A stretch of 64,000 nucleotides of DNA, taken from positions 37,105 through 101,104 of the forward strand of contig JAGBJY010000006.1 of NCBI GenBank assembly GCA_017934185.1, written 5' to 3'. The notes under the pieces are model-generated. The model did not search any database. It was not told the DNA's origin and saw only the letters and a list, made by a program, of their open reading frames with translations. This document shows positions 27,798-35,913 of this stretch, piece after piece. The DNA comes from Bacteroidales bacterium. GTDB taxonomy: Bacteria; Bacteroidota; Bacteroidia; Bacteroidales; UBA932. Each line of letters starts with the position of its first letter. Within the stretch, counting starts at the first letter, position 1. A program made the position numbers and the translations under genes.

Positions 27798-28468
27798 ATT
27801 TCGCGTTTTTCGAGCTGTTTAAGAAGCTTATCAAGCTGGTAGCAGCGCAGGTGCGTCTCTACCAGAGAAGCGCCCGCAGCGAGCATTTCCTGGGCCGTAG
27901 CGGCGTCATCGGCCACCCCGATGACGGGGACCCGTCCCAGGGTGATTTCCCTGACCAGGCGAAGCTGGGCGGGGGAGGCCGCCACAATGCCGTCCAGGCC
28001 GTAAAGGCGGCTCTGGCCCAGCAGGGCGGGCAGTTCATCCGGCGTATCGCCGTGCGTAAGTCGCAGGAATACAGGCGTATAGTGCTCATAGCAAAGCCTT
28101 AGGCTCACCACTTCTTCCAGGAGGGCCGACGTATCGGCAATATCCGGAGAATCAATGCCGTGATCACTGTCCGGGTCCAGGATAAGGAAGTCGGCGAAGT
28201 CGTATACCAGGGAGAAGGAGCGCACAATGTCCGTGTGCAAATTCACCCCCAGCACAGTGCGGCTGCGATACTGCTGCAAGCCCACAATCCAATCCAGAAC
28301 GGCATCCTGGGGCGGGGTCAGGGTCACAAAACCCGCCTTGTAGCGGCGGGGAAGCCGCTGGCGGAGCTTATCGGAGGGGAGAGCCAGGCCCAGCGGATTG
28401 GAAAAATGGAGCGACGCAACCTCAGTTTCCAGGGCCGCCTTATTGCGATTATTACCGAACCAACACAT
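27794..28468 (-). CDS. Reduced dihydroorotate-dehydrogenase-like TIM-barrel protein
   Basis: 224 aa. The order of segments follows class 2 dihydroorotate dehydrogenase: SNPLGLALP (usual NPxGLAAG), AGFVTLTPPQ, VLGVNLHT (usual GVNxGKN), FADFLILDPDSDH (usual ADYxxxNxSSPNT), PVFLRLTHG, YGLDGIVAASP (usual DGxIxTNTT) and RVPVIGVADDAATAQEMLAAGASLVETH. Catalytic and substrate residues (the NTT asparagine, the SSPN loop) are missing and it is about a third shorter than the enzyme, so it is probably not active as PyrD. A flavin or phosphate site may survive at the VIGV...GAS end. It sits just upstream of cinA in the same transcript. Confidence 0.65.
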   Translation of the reverse strand: MCWFGNNRNKAALETEVASLHFSNPLGLALPSDKLRQRLPRRYKAGFVTLTPPQDAVLDWIVGLQQYRSRTVLGVNLHTDIVRSFSLVYDFADFLILDPDSDHGIDSPDIADTSALLEEVVSLRLCYEHYTPVFLRLTHGDTPDELPALLGQSRLYGLDGIVAASPAQLRLVREITLGRVPVIGVADDAATAQEMLAAGASLVETHLRCYQLDKLLKQLEKREI

Positions 28469-28491
28469 GCAAATGCCATTTATTACACCTG

Positions 28492-28499
28492 CAAAGATA
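28492..28499 (-). promoter_or_regulatory. -7 box for the DHODH-like gene and cinA
   Basis: On the minus strand TATCTTTG lies 23 nt before the ATG at 28468, in the 36-bp gap after the XRE gene. No good -33 match is visible. Confidence 0.55.
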
Positions 28500-28504
28500 G
28501 CATT

Positions 28505-28846
28505 TTATTCGTTGGGACGGAAGGTCTGGAAGGTATTATCGGTGTAGAAAACCATAATCCGCTCTATCTGGCGGGCTTCCTGCGGCTGGGGAAGGGTAAA
28601 CAGGGACATTTGGGCCACATCGTCGCCCTGGGCCAGTTCACGGATCATGCTGCCGCGCCCGGTCATGAGCCATTCCAGATTGAGCATGGGATAGTGCAGC
28701 AGCAAACTCTCCAAAAAATCGTAACCGGGTTTGTTGCGTCCGCTCAGAATATTGGACACACTGCCACGCGCTACGGAGAGGGTGTCCGCAAATTGCGTCT
28801 GCGTAATATTCTGGGCCTGCAAAAATTGCAAAAGACGACGATTCAT
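28505..28846 (-). CDS. XRE-family helix-turn-helix regulator
   Basis: 113 aa. The N-terminal HTH_XRE domain (about 5-60) reads FLQAQNITQTQFADTLSVARGSVSNILSGRNKPGYDFL, with recognition helix around SVARGSVSNILSGR. The middle segment HYPMLNLEWLMTGRGSM is typical of small Bacteroidales/phage-like repressors. The C-terminal about 40 residues show no known domain. It has its own well-formed promoter and faces a 490-bp AT-rich gap, so autoregulation or control of something in that gap is possible. No phage genes are nearby. Confidence 0.88.
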   Translation of the reverse strand: MNRRLLQFLQAQNITQTQFADTLSVARGSVSNILSGRNKPGYDFLESLLLHYPMLNLEWLMTGRGSMIRELAQGDDVAQMSLFTLPQPQEARQIERIMVFYTDNTFQTFRPNE

Positions 28847-28866
28847 TTTTCAAAACTTTAGTTTCA

Positions 28867-28898
28867 CAAAATTAAAACAAATAAATGGAAGAAGCAAA
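28867..28898 (-). promoter_or_regulatory. Promoter of the XRE regulator gene
   Basis: On the minus strand TTTG (28895-28898), a 20-bp spacer, then TAATTTTG (28867-28874), 20 nt before the ATG at 28846. Both elements match the Bacteroidota consensus. Confidence 0.7.
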
Positions 28899-29239
28899 TG
28901 GTGCCACTATGCAACGAAAAGTGGACAGGGGAGAAGCTAGCACAAATAATTATTAAAGTAATTCTCTAGTATATATAGTACAACTAACTGAATATATGCG
29001 TATTATTTATTTATATCGAAGCATTTTCAATCGCCTTGACACAGTCTTAATGCAAAGCGGGGGAGAGATATCTTATTTATTCTTTCAATAAGAAGTGATA
29101 TATAACTGATTTTCGTGAAGTTATACACTTTTTGAATTCCCGCATGCATCAAATGAATAAAGACGGGGAACGTTTTTGCCGATGTTGCACGCCCACAGGT
29201 GAAATTTCACATTTTAATACATCTATTCACAAAAATCAA

Positions 29240-29277
29240 TTTCATTTTTGAAAACATTTAAGCGCTCAAAAATGAAA
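29240..29277. repeat. Inverted repeat upstream of queA
   Basis: Perfect 12-bp arms TTTCATTTTTGA (29240-29251) and TCAAAAATGAAA (29266-29277) with a 14-nt loop. It lies about 35 bp upstream of the queA -7 box and could be an operator or, read rightward, a weak hairpin. Confidence 0.55.
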
Positions 29278-29312
29278 ACCGGGCGAGATTTCCTTTTTCC
29301 CGATAATTGCAC

Positions 29313-29320
29313 TAACTTTG
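29313..29320 (+). promoter_or_regulatory. -7 box for queA
   Basis: TAACTTTG, 19 nt before the ATG at 29340. The -33 position reads TTCC, so only the -7 element is convincing. Confidence 0.55.
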
Positions 29321-29339
29321 CCGCAAATTTGAAAATCTG

Positions 29340-30548
29340 ATGATTCCGGAAATACACATAGAAGACTATAATTATGGCCTGGACGATGCCAGGATAGCGA
29401 AATACCCCCTTCCTGAACGGGATGCCTCCAAACTGCTGCATTACAAAAACGGATGCGTGACAGAGCATGTGTTCCGGGATTTGCCGTCCCTGCTTCCTCC
29501 TGAGAGCCTCATGGTCTTCAACGACACCAAGGTTGTGCCCGCCCGGCTCCATTTTCAGCGCGAAAGCGGCGCCCACATTGAAATCTTCTGCCTGGAGCCG
29601 GTGGCCCCCGCAGAATACAACACGGCATTTGCCGCCACCGATTCCTGCAGCTGGAAATGCGTCATCGGCAATGCCAAAAAGTGGAAAAACGACAGCCTGA
29701 AGCTCTATAACCCCAAGCAGAATCCCGCTGTAAGCGCCCTCGCCCTTACGGCCGAACTGGAAGAAAGGGATGGCAAAACCGGCACGGTACGCTTTTCCTG
29801 GCAGGGGGGAGAAGCCTTCTCCCGGGTATTGGAAATTGCCGGAACGGTGCCCATTCCGCCCTATCTGAACCGCGAATCCGAAGCCGTGGATGCCGAGCGT
29901 TACCAAACCCTCTACGCCCGTATCCGGGGCTCTGTAGCGGCCCCAACGGCCGGGCTGCATTTCACGGAAAACGTCATGGATGGTCTCAAGGCCAAGGGGA
30001 TTGAACTGCAGAACGTCTGCCTGCACGTGGGGGCAGGAACCTTCCTGCCGGTGAAGAGTTCTCTGGTTTCGGAGCATCCCATGCACCGGGAGCCCTTTGT
30101 GGTAAGCAAGGCGCTGCTGCAGGAACTCGTCGGCCAAAATCGGCCCCTCATTGCCGTAGGAACCACTTCTGTGCGCACTTTGGAGTCCTTGTATTATCTA
30201 GGGGTGAGCGTTCTGGAAAATGGGGAACCGGCCGATGTCCGGCAATGGGCGCCCTATGAGCGGGAATACCCTTACAGCACGCGGGACGCCCTGCAGGCCC
30301 TTATCGACTACCTGGACAGGAAGGGGAGTGAAGCGCTTACGGCCGGCACCCGCATCATCATCGTTCCGGGATTCCGCTTCCGCCTTGTAGACAAGATGGT
30401 CACCAATTTCCACCAGCCCGAAAGCACGCTCATCCTGCTCATATCGGCCTTTGTAAACGGCGATTGGCGCCGCATATACGACTTTGCGCTGGAGCACGAT
30501 TTCCGTTTCTTAAGCTACGGAGACAGTTCACTGCTGGAACGTATCTGA
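29340..30548 (+). CDS. queA: S-adenosylmethionine:tRNA ribosyltransferase-isomerase QueA
   Basis: 402 aa. QueA transfers the ribose of SAM to preQ1-tRNA to form epoxyqueuosine in the queuosine pathway. Seen: IAKYPLPERDASKLL, LMVFNDTKVVPARL, RGSVAAPTAGLHFTENVM, VCLHVGAGTFLPVKS, HPMHREPF, IAVGTTSVRTLESL and VDKMVTNFHQPESTLILLISAF, all characteristic of the family. It is longer than the usual 340-360 aa because of an expanded middle region, which is common in Bacteroidota. It is monocistronic or leads the acyltransferase gene, which has its own -7 box. Confidence 0.95.
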   Translation: MIPEIHIEDYNYGLDDARIAKYPLPERDASKLLHYKNGCVTEHVFRDLPSLLPPESLMVFNDTKVVPARLHFQRESGAHIEIFCLEPVAPAEYNTAFAATDSCSWKCVIGNAKKWKNDSLKLYNPKQNPAVSALALTAELEERDGKTGTVRFSWQGGEAFSRVLEIAGTVPIPPYLNRESEAVDAERYQTLYARIRGSVAAPTAGLHFTENVMDGLKAKGIELQNVCLHVGAGTFLPVKSSLVSEHPMHREPFVVSKALLQELVGQNRPLIAVGTTSVRTLESLYYLGVSVLENGEPADVRQWAPYEREYPYSTRDALQALIDYLDRKGSEALTAGTRIIIVPGFRFRLVDKMVTNFHQPESTLILLISAFVNGDWRRIYDFALEHDFRFLSYGDSSLLERI

Positions 30549-30556
30549 TTTTTTTG

Positions 30557-30564
30557 TATCTTTG
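30557..30564 (+). promoter_or_regulatory. -7 box for the acyltransferase gene
   Basis: TATCTTTG, 23 nt before the ATG at 30588, in the 39-bp gap after queA. The -33 match is weak. Confidence 0.55.
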
Positions 30565-30587
30565 TTCCAAACTAAGGACTAAAACCC

Positions 30588-31730
30588 ATGGACCAAACCG
30601 AATTCCAAGATATCGCCCCCTTCAACGACGAAGAAGCGGCTGCCGCCCTTACCAGACTCTCCAATCATCCCAACGTACCGTGGATTTCCCAGTACATTTT
30701 CCCGGACAAGGAACCCACTTTCCTGCGGGACGTACTGCGGAGCATCCACACCGTGGACGATTTCCAGCAAATCGTGATGTCCAAGGCCGTTCAGTGGGTC
30801 ATTGACACCACCGTGAAGGAGTTTACCTACGACGGGCTTGACAGGCTTAAAGCGCTTAACAGCAGATATTTAGCCATGTCAAACCACCGGGATATCATCC
30901 TGGACCCGGCCTTCACCCAGCTGGTGCTGCTCAACAGCGGGGAGCCCGGAACCCAGATTTGCGTTGGAGATAATCTGTTGAAAATCAAATCTGTAGAGCT
31001 TCTTATCCGCTCCAACCGCATGATTAAGGTCATCCGGGGCGTGTCGGCCCGGGAACTGTACCTGAGCAGCCAGCTGCTCAGTAAATACATCCGAGAAACC
31101 ATCACCCGCGGAGAAGGCTCCGTCTGGATTGCACAGCGCCAGGGCCGCACCAAAAACGGCATCGACACCTGCGAACAGGGCCTGCTGAAAATGCTGGACA
31201 TGAGCGGCGGAGAAGACTTCGTGCACAATTTCATGGAACTGCATCTGATTCCGCTGAGCATCTCCTACGAATACGAGCCCTGCGACATCTACAAAGCCCG
31301 CGAGCTGCTCATTTCCAGGGACCACAAGTACGTGAAGGGCGAAATGGAAGATTTGCAGAGCATCATGACCGGCATCAAGCAGAACAAAGGCCGCGTACAC
31401 CTGAATTTTGACGAGCCGCTCACGGAGGAGGAAATTACCGCCGCCTCCCAATGCGACAAAAACGACCGTTACCAGTTTATCCGCCATCTGGTGGACCGCC
31501 GCATCATTCTAGGCTATAAACTCTGGAAAAACAACTATATAGCCTACGACATGGTGAACAAGACCACCAAGTATGCCTGCTATTATACGCCCAAGGATAA
31601 AGACATTTTTGAAGCGTACATTGCCGCACAGCTTCCCAAAGTGGAGCCCACGCTGGATAGAGACGCCCTGAAAGACATTCTGCTGCACATTTACAGCAAT
31701 CCCGTGCTCTCCAAGGAGCAGCTGGTGTAA
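30588..31730 (+). CDS. PlsC/GPAT-like glycerolipid acyltransferase family protein
   Basis: 380 aa. The acyltransferase block I motif appears as MSNHRDIILD (NHxxxD-type, about residues 102-111), with a block III-like WIAQRQGRTKNGID at about 184-198 and a Pro-containing block IV-like segment (MELHLIPLSISYEYEPCD). These fit lysophospholipid or glycerol-phosphate acyltransferases. A Bacteroidota family of this length is usually annotated as 1-acyl-glycerol-3-phosphate acyltransferase. No clear membrane helix is seen, so peripheral membrane association is likely. The exact acyl acceptor is not shown by the sequence. Confidence 0.75.
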   Translation: MDQTEFQDIAPFNDEEAAAALTRLSNHPNVPWISQYIFPDKEPTFLRDVLRSIHTVDDFQQIVMSKAVQWVIDTTVKEFTYDGLDRLKALNSRYLAMSNHRDIILDPAFTQLVLLNSGEPGTQICVGDNLLKIKSVELLIRSNRMIKVIRGVSARELYLSSQLLSKYIRETITRGEGSVWIAQRQGRTKNGIDTCEQGLLKMLDMSGGEDFVHNFMELHLIPLSISYEYEPCDIYKARELLISRDHKYVKGEMEDLQSIMTGIKQNKGRVHLNFDEPLTEEEITAASQCDKNDRYQFIRHLVDRRIILGYKLWKNNYIAYDMVNKTTKYACYYTPKDKDIFEAYIAAQLPKVEPTLDRDALKDILLHIYSNPVLSKEQLV

Positions 31731-31783
31731 TTTGTTACACAATTTATATTATGTTAAGTTGCGAATAGGTAGCGCTGTCCCCT

Positions 31784-33193
31784 ATGGTCCGGAAAAAGAA
31801 ATTAGACCTTCTGCTGGAAAACGTCACCATTGAAGCGGTTGCCGCCGAAGGAAAAGCCCTCACTCGCGTAGACGGCATGGTGGTGTTCGTAGATTTTGCC
31901 GTGCCCGGCGACGTGGTGGACATTCAGGTTTACAAGAAAAAGAAAAACTACATGGAAGGCTTTATCAAGCGCATTGTAACGCCTTCCAAAGACCGTCTGG
32001 AGCCCTTCTGCCAGCATTTCGGTGTCTGTGGCGGATGCCGGTGGCAGCCGCTGCCCTATGAGCTGCAACTTGAGGCCAAACGCCAGCAGGTGGAAGATCA
32101 GCTGGTGCGCATCGGCCATCTGGAAGTGCCGGAAATAAGGCCGACTCTCCCCTCCCATGAAACCCGCTATTATCGTAATAAGCTGGAATTCAGCGCTTCC
32201 GCAAACCGATGGCTCCTCAAAGACGAGGACCCGGCCGCCGTCCCGCCTGAAGACCGCGCCGGCCTGGGTTTCCATGTGGGCAAATTCTTCGATAAAGTGC
32301 TGGACATCAAGCAGTGCCACCTCCAGAAAGAGCCATCCAATGCTATCCGGCTCTATATCAAGCAGTTCTGCCTTGAAAACGGCCTTGAATTCTACAACAT
32401 CCGGGAAAACCACGGCTTTTTCCGCAATATGTTTGTGCGCACCACCCAAGACGGACAGGTAATGCTCATCCTCTGCTTTGCCAAGGAGGACGAAAAAGCC
32501 AGGACAGCCCTCCTGGATGCCGTATGTGCCCGTTTTCCGGAAATCACCAGCCTCTGGTACGTTATCAACGAGAAACTCAACGATTCCATCGCCGACCTCT
32601 CCCCCATCCTTTACAAAGGGGCCGATGCCATCTATGAGCAGATGGAAGGCCTGCGCTTCAAAATAGGCCCTAAATCCTTCTATCAGACCAACTCCCGGCA
32701 GGCAGAACGCCTTTATGGCGTAGCGCGCGAATTTGCGGCTTTAACGGGCAAAGAAACGGTCTATGACCTCTATACCGGAACCGGCACCATTGCGCAATTC
32801 GTCAGTGGCAAGGCCGCCAAGGTGGTGGGCATTGAATACGTCCCCGAAGCCATCGAAGACGCCAAGGCCAATGCCCAAGCCAATGGCATCACCAACTGCA
32901 CCTTCTATGCCGGCGACATGAAAGACGTTCTGAATGAGCGGTTTATCCGGAAAAACGGGCATCCGGACATCATCATCCTGGACCCGCCCCGTGCCGGCAT
33001 CCACCCGGATGTGGCCAAAGTTATCCTGGAGGCCGCCCCGGACCGTATGGTGTATGTGAGCTGCAATCCGGCCTCCCAGGCCCGCGATTTGGCCATTCTG
33101 TGCCGGGATTACACAATTACGGCCGTACAGCCCGTAGACATGTTCCCCCACACCATGCATGTGGAGAACGTGGTGGCCCTAAAGCGCAGATAG
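31784..33193 (+). CDS. 23S rRNA (uracil-5-)-methyltransferase, RlmD/RumA family
   Basis: 469 aa. An N-terminal TRAM domain (about 6-65, LLLENVTIEAVAAEGKALTR) is followed by Fe-S cysteines CQHFGVCGGC (about 83-92). The SAM-binding core has VYDLYTGTGTIAQF and ILDPPRAGIHP, and the catalytic Cys lies in MVYVSCNPASQARDL. It methylates uracil C5 in 23S rRNA. Which uridine (RlmD or RlmC/TrmA-like) cannot be decided by eye. It follows the acyltransferase by 53 bp and converges on the M6 protease gene with only 4 bp between the stops. Confidence 0.92.
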   Translation: MVRKKKLDLLLENVTIEAVAAEGKALTRVDGMVVFVDFAVPGDVVDIQVYKKKKNYMEGFIKRIVTPSKDRLEPFCQHFGVCGGCRWQPLPYELQLEAKRQQVEDQLVRIGHLEVPEIRPTLPSHETRYYRNKLEFSASANRWLLKDEDPAAVPPEDRAGLGFHVGKFFDKVLDIKQCHLQKEPSNAIRLYIKQFCLENGLEFYNIRENHGFFRNMFVRTTQDGQVMLILCFAKEDEKARTALLDAVCARFPEITSLWYVINEKLNDSIADLSPILYKGADAIYEQMEGLRFKIGPKSFYQTNSRQAERLYGVAREFAALTGKETVYDLYTGTGTIAQFVSGKAAKVVGIEYVPEAIEDAKANAQANGITNCTFYAGDMKDVLNERFIRKNGHPDIIILDPPRAGIHPDVAKVILEAAPDRMVYVSCNPASQARDLAILCRDYTITAVQPVDMFPHTMHVENVVALKRR

Positions 33194-33197
33194 CCCC

Positions 33198-34988
33198 TTA
33201 TTTCACCACAATCAAAGCCTCAATCACTTCCTTGCGGCCATCGGCATAACCCAGCTGGGCCTCCAGCGTATAAGTACCTGCCGCAGAGAAAGTTACACTG
33301 CCGCTTACCGCCTTTCCGTCCAGTTTCCAGGAAACCGACGAAGCCTTGTCTTTCTCCGCTTCAATGAGCGCGAGGGCAAGCTTATCTCCCACCTTGTAAG
33401 TGGAAGCGCAGTCAATGCTGTAATAATCCTTTGTGACGCCGTCCTGCACAAGCGTCACATACGACGTGCTCGTGGAGGCGGTATAAGAGATGTTTACCAG
33501 CGTCTTGCCCAGTTCATGCTTGTCCCAGGTAACGGGCGTGTACTGCTTGACCCGCTTCTGGCCGGGGAAAACCATCTTCTTGGAATCTTCATCAATCTGA
33601 TACACTTCCCCGCCGTAACGATAATCGTAATGGTACCACAGATTGCCGGGGTCGCCGGAAGGAATCACATAGAAGCAGGGATGGGACCCATTCTCGTTGA
33701 TGGCATTGTCGTACTCCCAGTGAGTCCAGAGGTAATTGGCCGACACGGTTTTGGTGTCCCGTCCCGTGCCGATGGACACCATGTGCTGAGTGGACTGGTC
33801 CACATGGTAGATGACCAGACCCGTAGCCAGCGGCTTATCCCAGGAGCTGCCGTCCCGGGTTTCCAGGAGGAAGAACTCCCCTTCCACATCGGTGGAAAGT
33901 TTGTAGGCCACATCCTTATAAATGGCAGGAATGGCATTCTCCCCTTCCTGGAGCTCTATCACATCCTCTTCCTGCATCCAGCCCAGCATCTGCCGCTCAA
34001 TGGCGTTGAAATGCGGCGGCGTATTGCCGTCGTCATTATAGCTGCCGCTGCACATGAGGGAAAAGTCGTAGAGGGCGCCGGCCTGCCCGTTGTCCTCATA
34101 ATCCGTGTCGTAGAAATCGGGAAGCCCCAGGGAATGGCCGAATTCATGCGCCGTGGTGCCGATGGGACAGAGGGTACTGCCCTCGGATCCGCTCAGCTCC
34201 GAGGTGCAGAAATAAGCATCCAGCAGTTTGCCGTCAAACTGGCCGCCCTGGCCGTTTACGGTGTACTGATGCGGCCAGATGCTCTCTTCCGGACCGCCCT
34301 CGGCTTCATTAAAACCGGCATAGTACAGCAGGATCATGTCCACGTAACCGTCGTTGTCGGCATCGTACTGGGAGAAGTCAATCTCGCCGTCCAGCAGTTT
34401 GGCCCCGTCCACCACGGCTTTGTAAGCATCGGCCTCATCTTCATCGGCGCCGTAATAGGCCATGTTGTTGGGCAGTTTCACCGGGCCATAAACGTCGAAG
34501 ACCGGTTCAAAGACGCCATGGGAGTTGTCCTTATAATAGTCACGGACAGAGCCGTTGCCGCCGTTGTAGGAGTATCCCTGCTGATTCAGAAGGTTGTTAA
34601 ATTTGGTTTTAGGGTCGTTCACGGTAAAGTTTTTGTCCTGGAACGACACCAGGATTACCGGAATGTGCCGCTGCCCCCGGGTCATGGCATTGCCGTTACC
34701 CACCCGGGCCGCCGCTTGCCGGGTTCGCGCAGCAGAACGCCTCAAAGACGCCCGCTTCTTTTGCGTTTTGTCCAGGACCGAGGGCCGGTAATACCCGTCC
34801 CGGTCCAGACTTACCACCTGCCCGTTCAGGTCGGTGGTCCAGTGGAAATATTCGTCTCCGTGGCGGCGCAGCTCAATCACGCTCCCGTCCGGCTGACGGT
34901 ATTTGAAGGTGCCCCGGTAGGCCGGAATGGCCCAGGCTCCCAAAGACACCAGCATCAGTGCAAATACAATGACTATTCTTTTGTTCAT
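33198..34988 (-). CDS. Secreted M6-family zinc metalloprotease (protease 2 of the operon)
   Basis: 596 aa from ATG 34988, which gives the signal peptide MNKRIVIVFALMLVSLGAWA; an ATG further upstream would add thirteen Arg-rich residues. Next comes a propeptide-like segment to about residue 105 ending in an Arg-rich stretch (KKRASLRRSAARTRQAAAR). The M6 catalytic domain has HEFGHSLGLPDFYDTD (zinc His and Glu, about 280-295) and a Met-turn-like SLMCSGSYND. A C-terminal Ig/beta-sandwich domain (about 500-596) ends the chain. Last gene of the four-gene operon, 13 bp after lipoprotein B. It probably degrades extracellular protein. Confidence 0.88.
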   Translation of the reverse strand: MNKRIVIVFALMLVSLGAWAIPAYRGTFKYRQPDGSVIELRRHGDEYFHWTTDLNGQVVSLDRDGYYRPSVLDKTQKKRASLRRSAARTRQAAARVGNGNAMTRGQRHIPVILVSFQDKNFTVNDPKTKFNNLLNQQGYSYNGGNGSVRDYYKDNSHGVFEPVFDVYGPVKLPNNMAYYGADEDEADAYKAVVDGAKLLDGEIDFSQYDADNDGYVDMILLYYAGFNEAEGGPEESIWPHQYTVNGQGGQFDGKLLDAYFCTSELSGSEGSTLCPIGTTAHEFGHSLGLPDFYDTDYEDNGQAGALYDFSLMCSGSYNDDGNTPPHFNAIERQMLGWMQEEDVIELQEGENAIPAIYKDVAYKLSTDVEGEFFLLETRDGSSWDKPLATGLVIYHVDQSTQHMVSIGTGRDTKTVSANYLWTHWEYDNAINENGSHPCFYVIPSGDPGNLWYHYDYRYGGEVYQIDEDSKKMVFPGQKRVKQYTPVTWDKHELGKTLVNISYTASTSTSYVTLVQDGVTKDYYSIDCASTYKVGDKLALALIEAEKDKASSVSWKLDGKAVSGSVTFSAAGTYTLEAQLGYADGRKEVIEALIVVK

Positions 34989-35001
34989 ACGCCTTCTCCT
35001 C

Positions 35002-35913
35002 CTAAATCTTAATGACAAAACGGGCACTTGAGGCCTGTACCCACATCATTCCGTCATTGACCCCGAGAATCTTTCCATCGGCCTTCAGGGTATAGGTTAA
35101 CATGCCTTCCTGCCGGATAACCATACTCACCTGCACGGCGTCTCCCGTGGCCGACGGCAGGGTGAAACCGCTGATTTCCACCATGGTACCGCTTTCGGGA
35201 TTCAGCAATCGGGTGAGGAATTCCCCATTGGTGGAATACATCCTGGACAACTGCGGGAAGGCTTTGGCCCCGTAAATGTAGTCGGCGCCATTGACCCCGT
35301 ACGCCCCGGGAACCGTTACATGGTCCTGGCGGATGGACAGGGGCACCACGGAAGTGCCGTCAAAGGTGAATTCCAGGCAGGCCGTGCGGTCGCTAGGCAA
35401 ATAGCAATCCTCCTGAGCCGCCAAAGACAGGCTCACCCGTCCCTCTCCCGAGAGCTGGGTCAGGGGCTCCATCCAATTGGCCCCGTCGGAGAAGCGGGCT
35501 CTCCAGGGTACGGGGCTGTCAAAATTGAGAATCTGCGCCTGGGTTCCGGAAAGGTGAATCTCGTCGGTACCAAACAGATAGGTGGTTCCCCGCTGGAGAA
35601 TCTCGCGGCGGTATTCCTGGCTGCCGGAAGTGATGATGAGCGTATTTTTCCGGTCTTCGGGATGGGTGTTAATGCCCATAATCACATGCACGTTGCCGCC
35701 GGTTTCGCTCTTGACCAGTTGCAGGCTGCCCCAGGAAGGGTCGGCCAGCTGGGCATTCCAAGTAAAGTCACAGGTAACAGATACCGTCAGGGTTTTGGTA
35801 AGGGCCGATGGCATTCCGGGCGTCCCCACCACAAACTCCGTAGGTTCGGTCTTGGCGCAGGAAACTACGGCCAAGACCAGCGGTATCGTCCATTTTTTCA
35901 GTCGTTTAAGCAT
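35002..35913 (-). CDS. BACON-like lipoprotein with C-terminal PGAYGV domain (lipoprotein B)
   Basis: 303 aa, lipobox VVSC (Cys about 19). Two BACON-like beta-sandwiches occupy about 35-110 (WNAQLADPSWGSL, then GINTHPEDRKNTLIITSG) and about 110-195 (VPWRARFSDGANWMEPL, then CYLPSDRTACLEFTF). The last about 105 residues start VTVPGAYGVNGADYIYG and end DGMMWVQASSARFVIKI. They align along their length with the C-terminal domain of lipoprotein A (38081-38527). Its ATG overlaps the stop of protease 1 (TGATG) and protease 2 follows 13 bp later. A carbohydrate, substrate or protease partner role is possible. The function is unknown. Confidence 0.78.
   Translation of the reverse strand: MLKRLKKWTIPLVLAVVSCAKTEPTEFVVGTPGMPSALTKTLTVSVTCDFTWNAQLADPSWGSLQLVKSETGGNVHVIMGINTHPEDRKNTLIITSGSQEYRREILQRGTTYLFGTDEIHLSGTQAQILNFDSPVPWRARFSDGANWMEPLTQLSGEGRVSLSLAAQEDCYLPSDRTACLEFTFDGTSVVPLSIRQDHVTVPGAYGVNGADYIYGAKAFPQLSRMYSTNGEFLTRLLNPESGTMVEISGFTLPSATGDAVQVSMVIRQEGMLTYTLKADGKILGVNDGMMWVQASSARFVIKI

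Larger units (their letters stand above)
28899..29339. other. AT-rich intergenic region between the XRE regulator and queA
   Basis: About 440 bp, far more A/T-rich than the rest of the window. No tRNA or known RNA family was recognised. Two tiny ORFs can be read on the plus strand (28996-29091, 31 codons; 29144-29251, 35 codons starting MHQMNKDGERFCRCC), but neither has a promoter box or recognisable motif. The queA -7 box (29313-29320) and an inverted repeat (29240-29277) lie at its right end. It could hold a small RNA, operators for the XRE protein, or a remnant of a lost gene. Confidence 0.5.

Noticed and set aside
28996-29091. 31-codon ORF in the AT-rich gap
   Set aside because: No promoter box, no recognisable motif, and composition matches the non-coding surroundings.
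29144-29251. 35-codon ORF with a CRCC motif
   Set aside because: Ends inside an inverted repeat, has no promoter box and no known relative I can name. It is too short to support without conservation.
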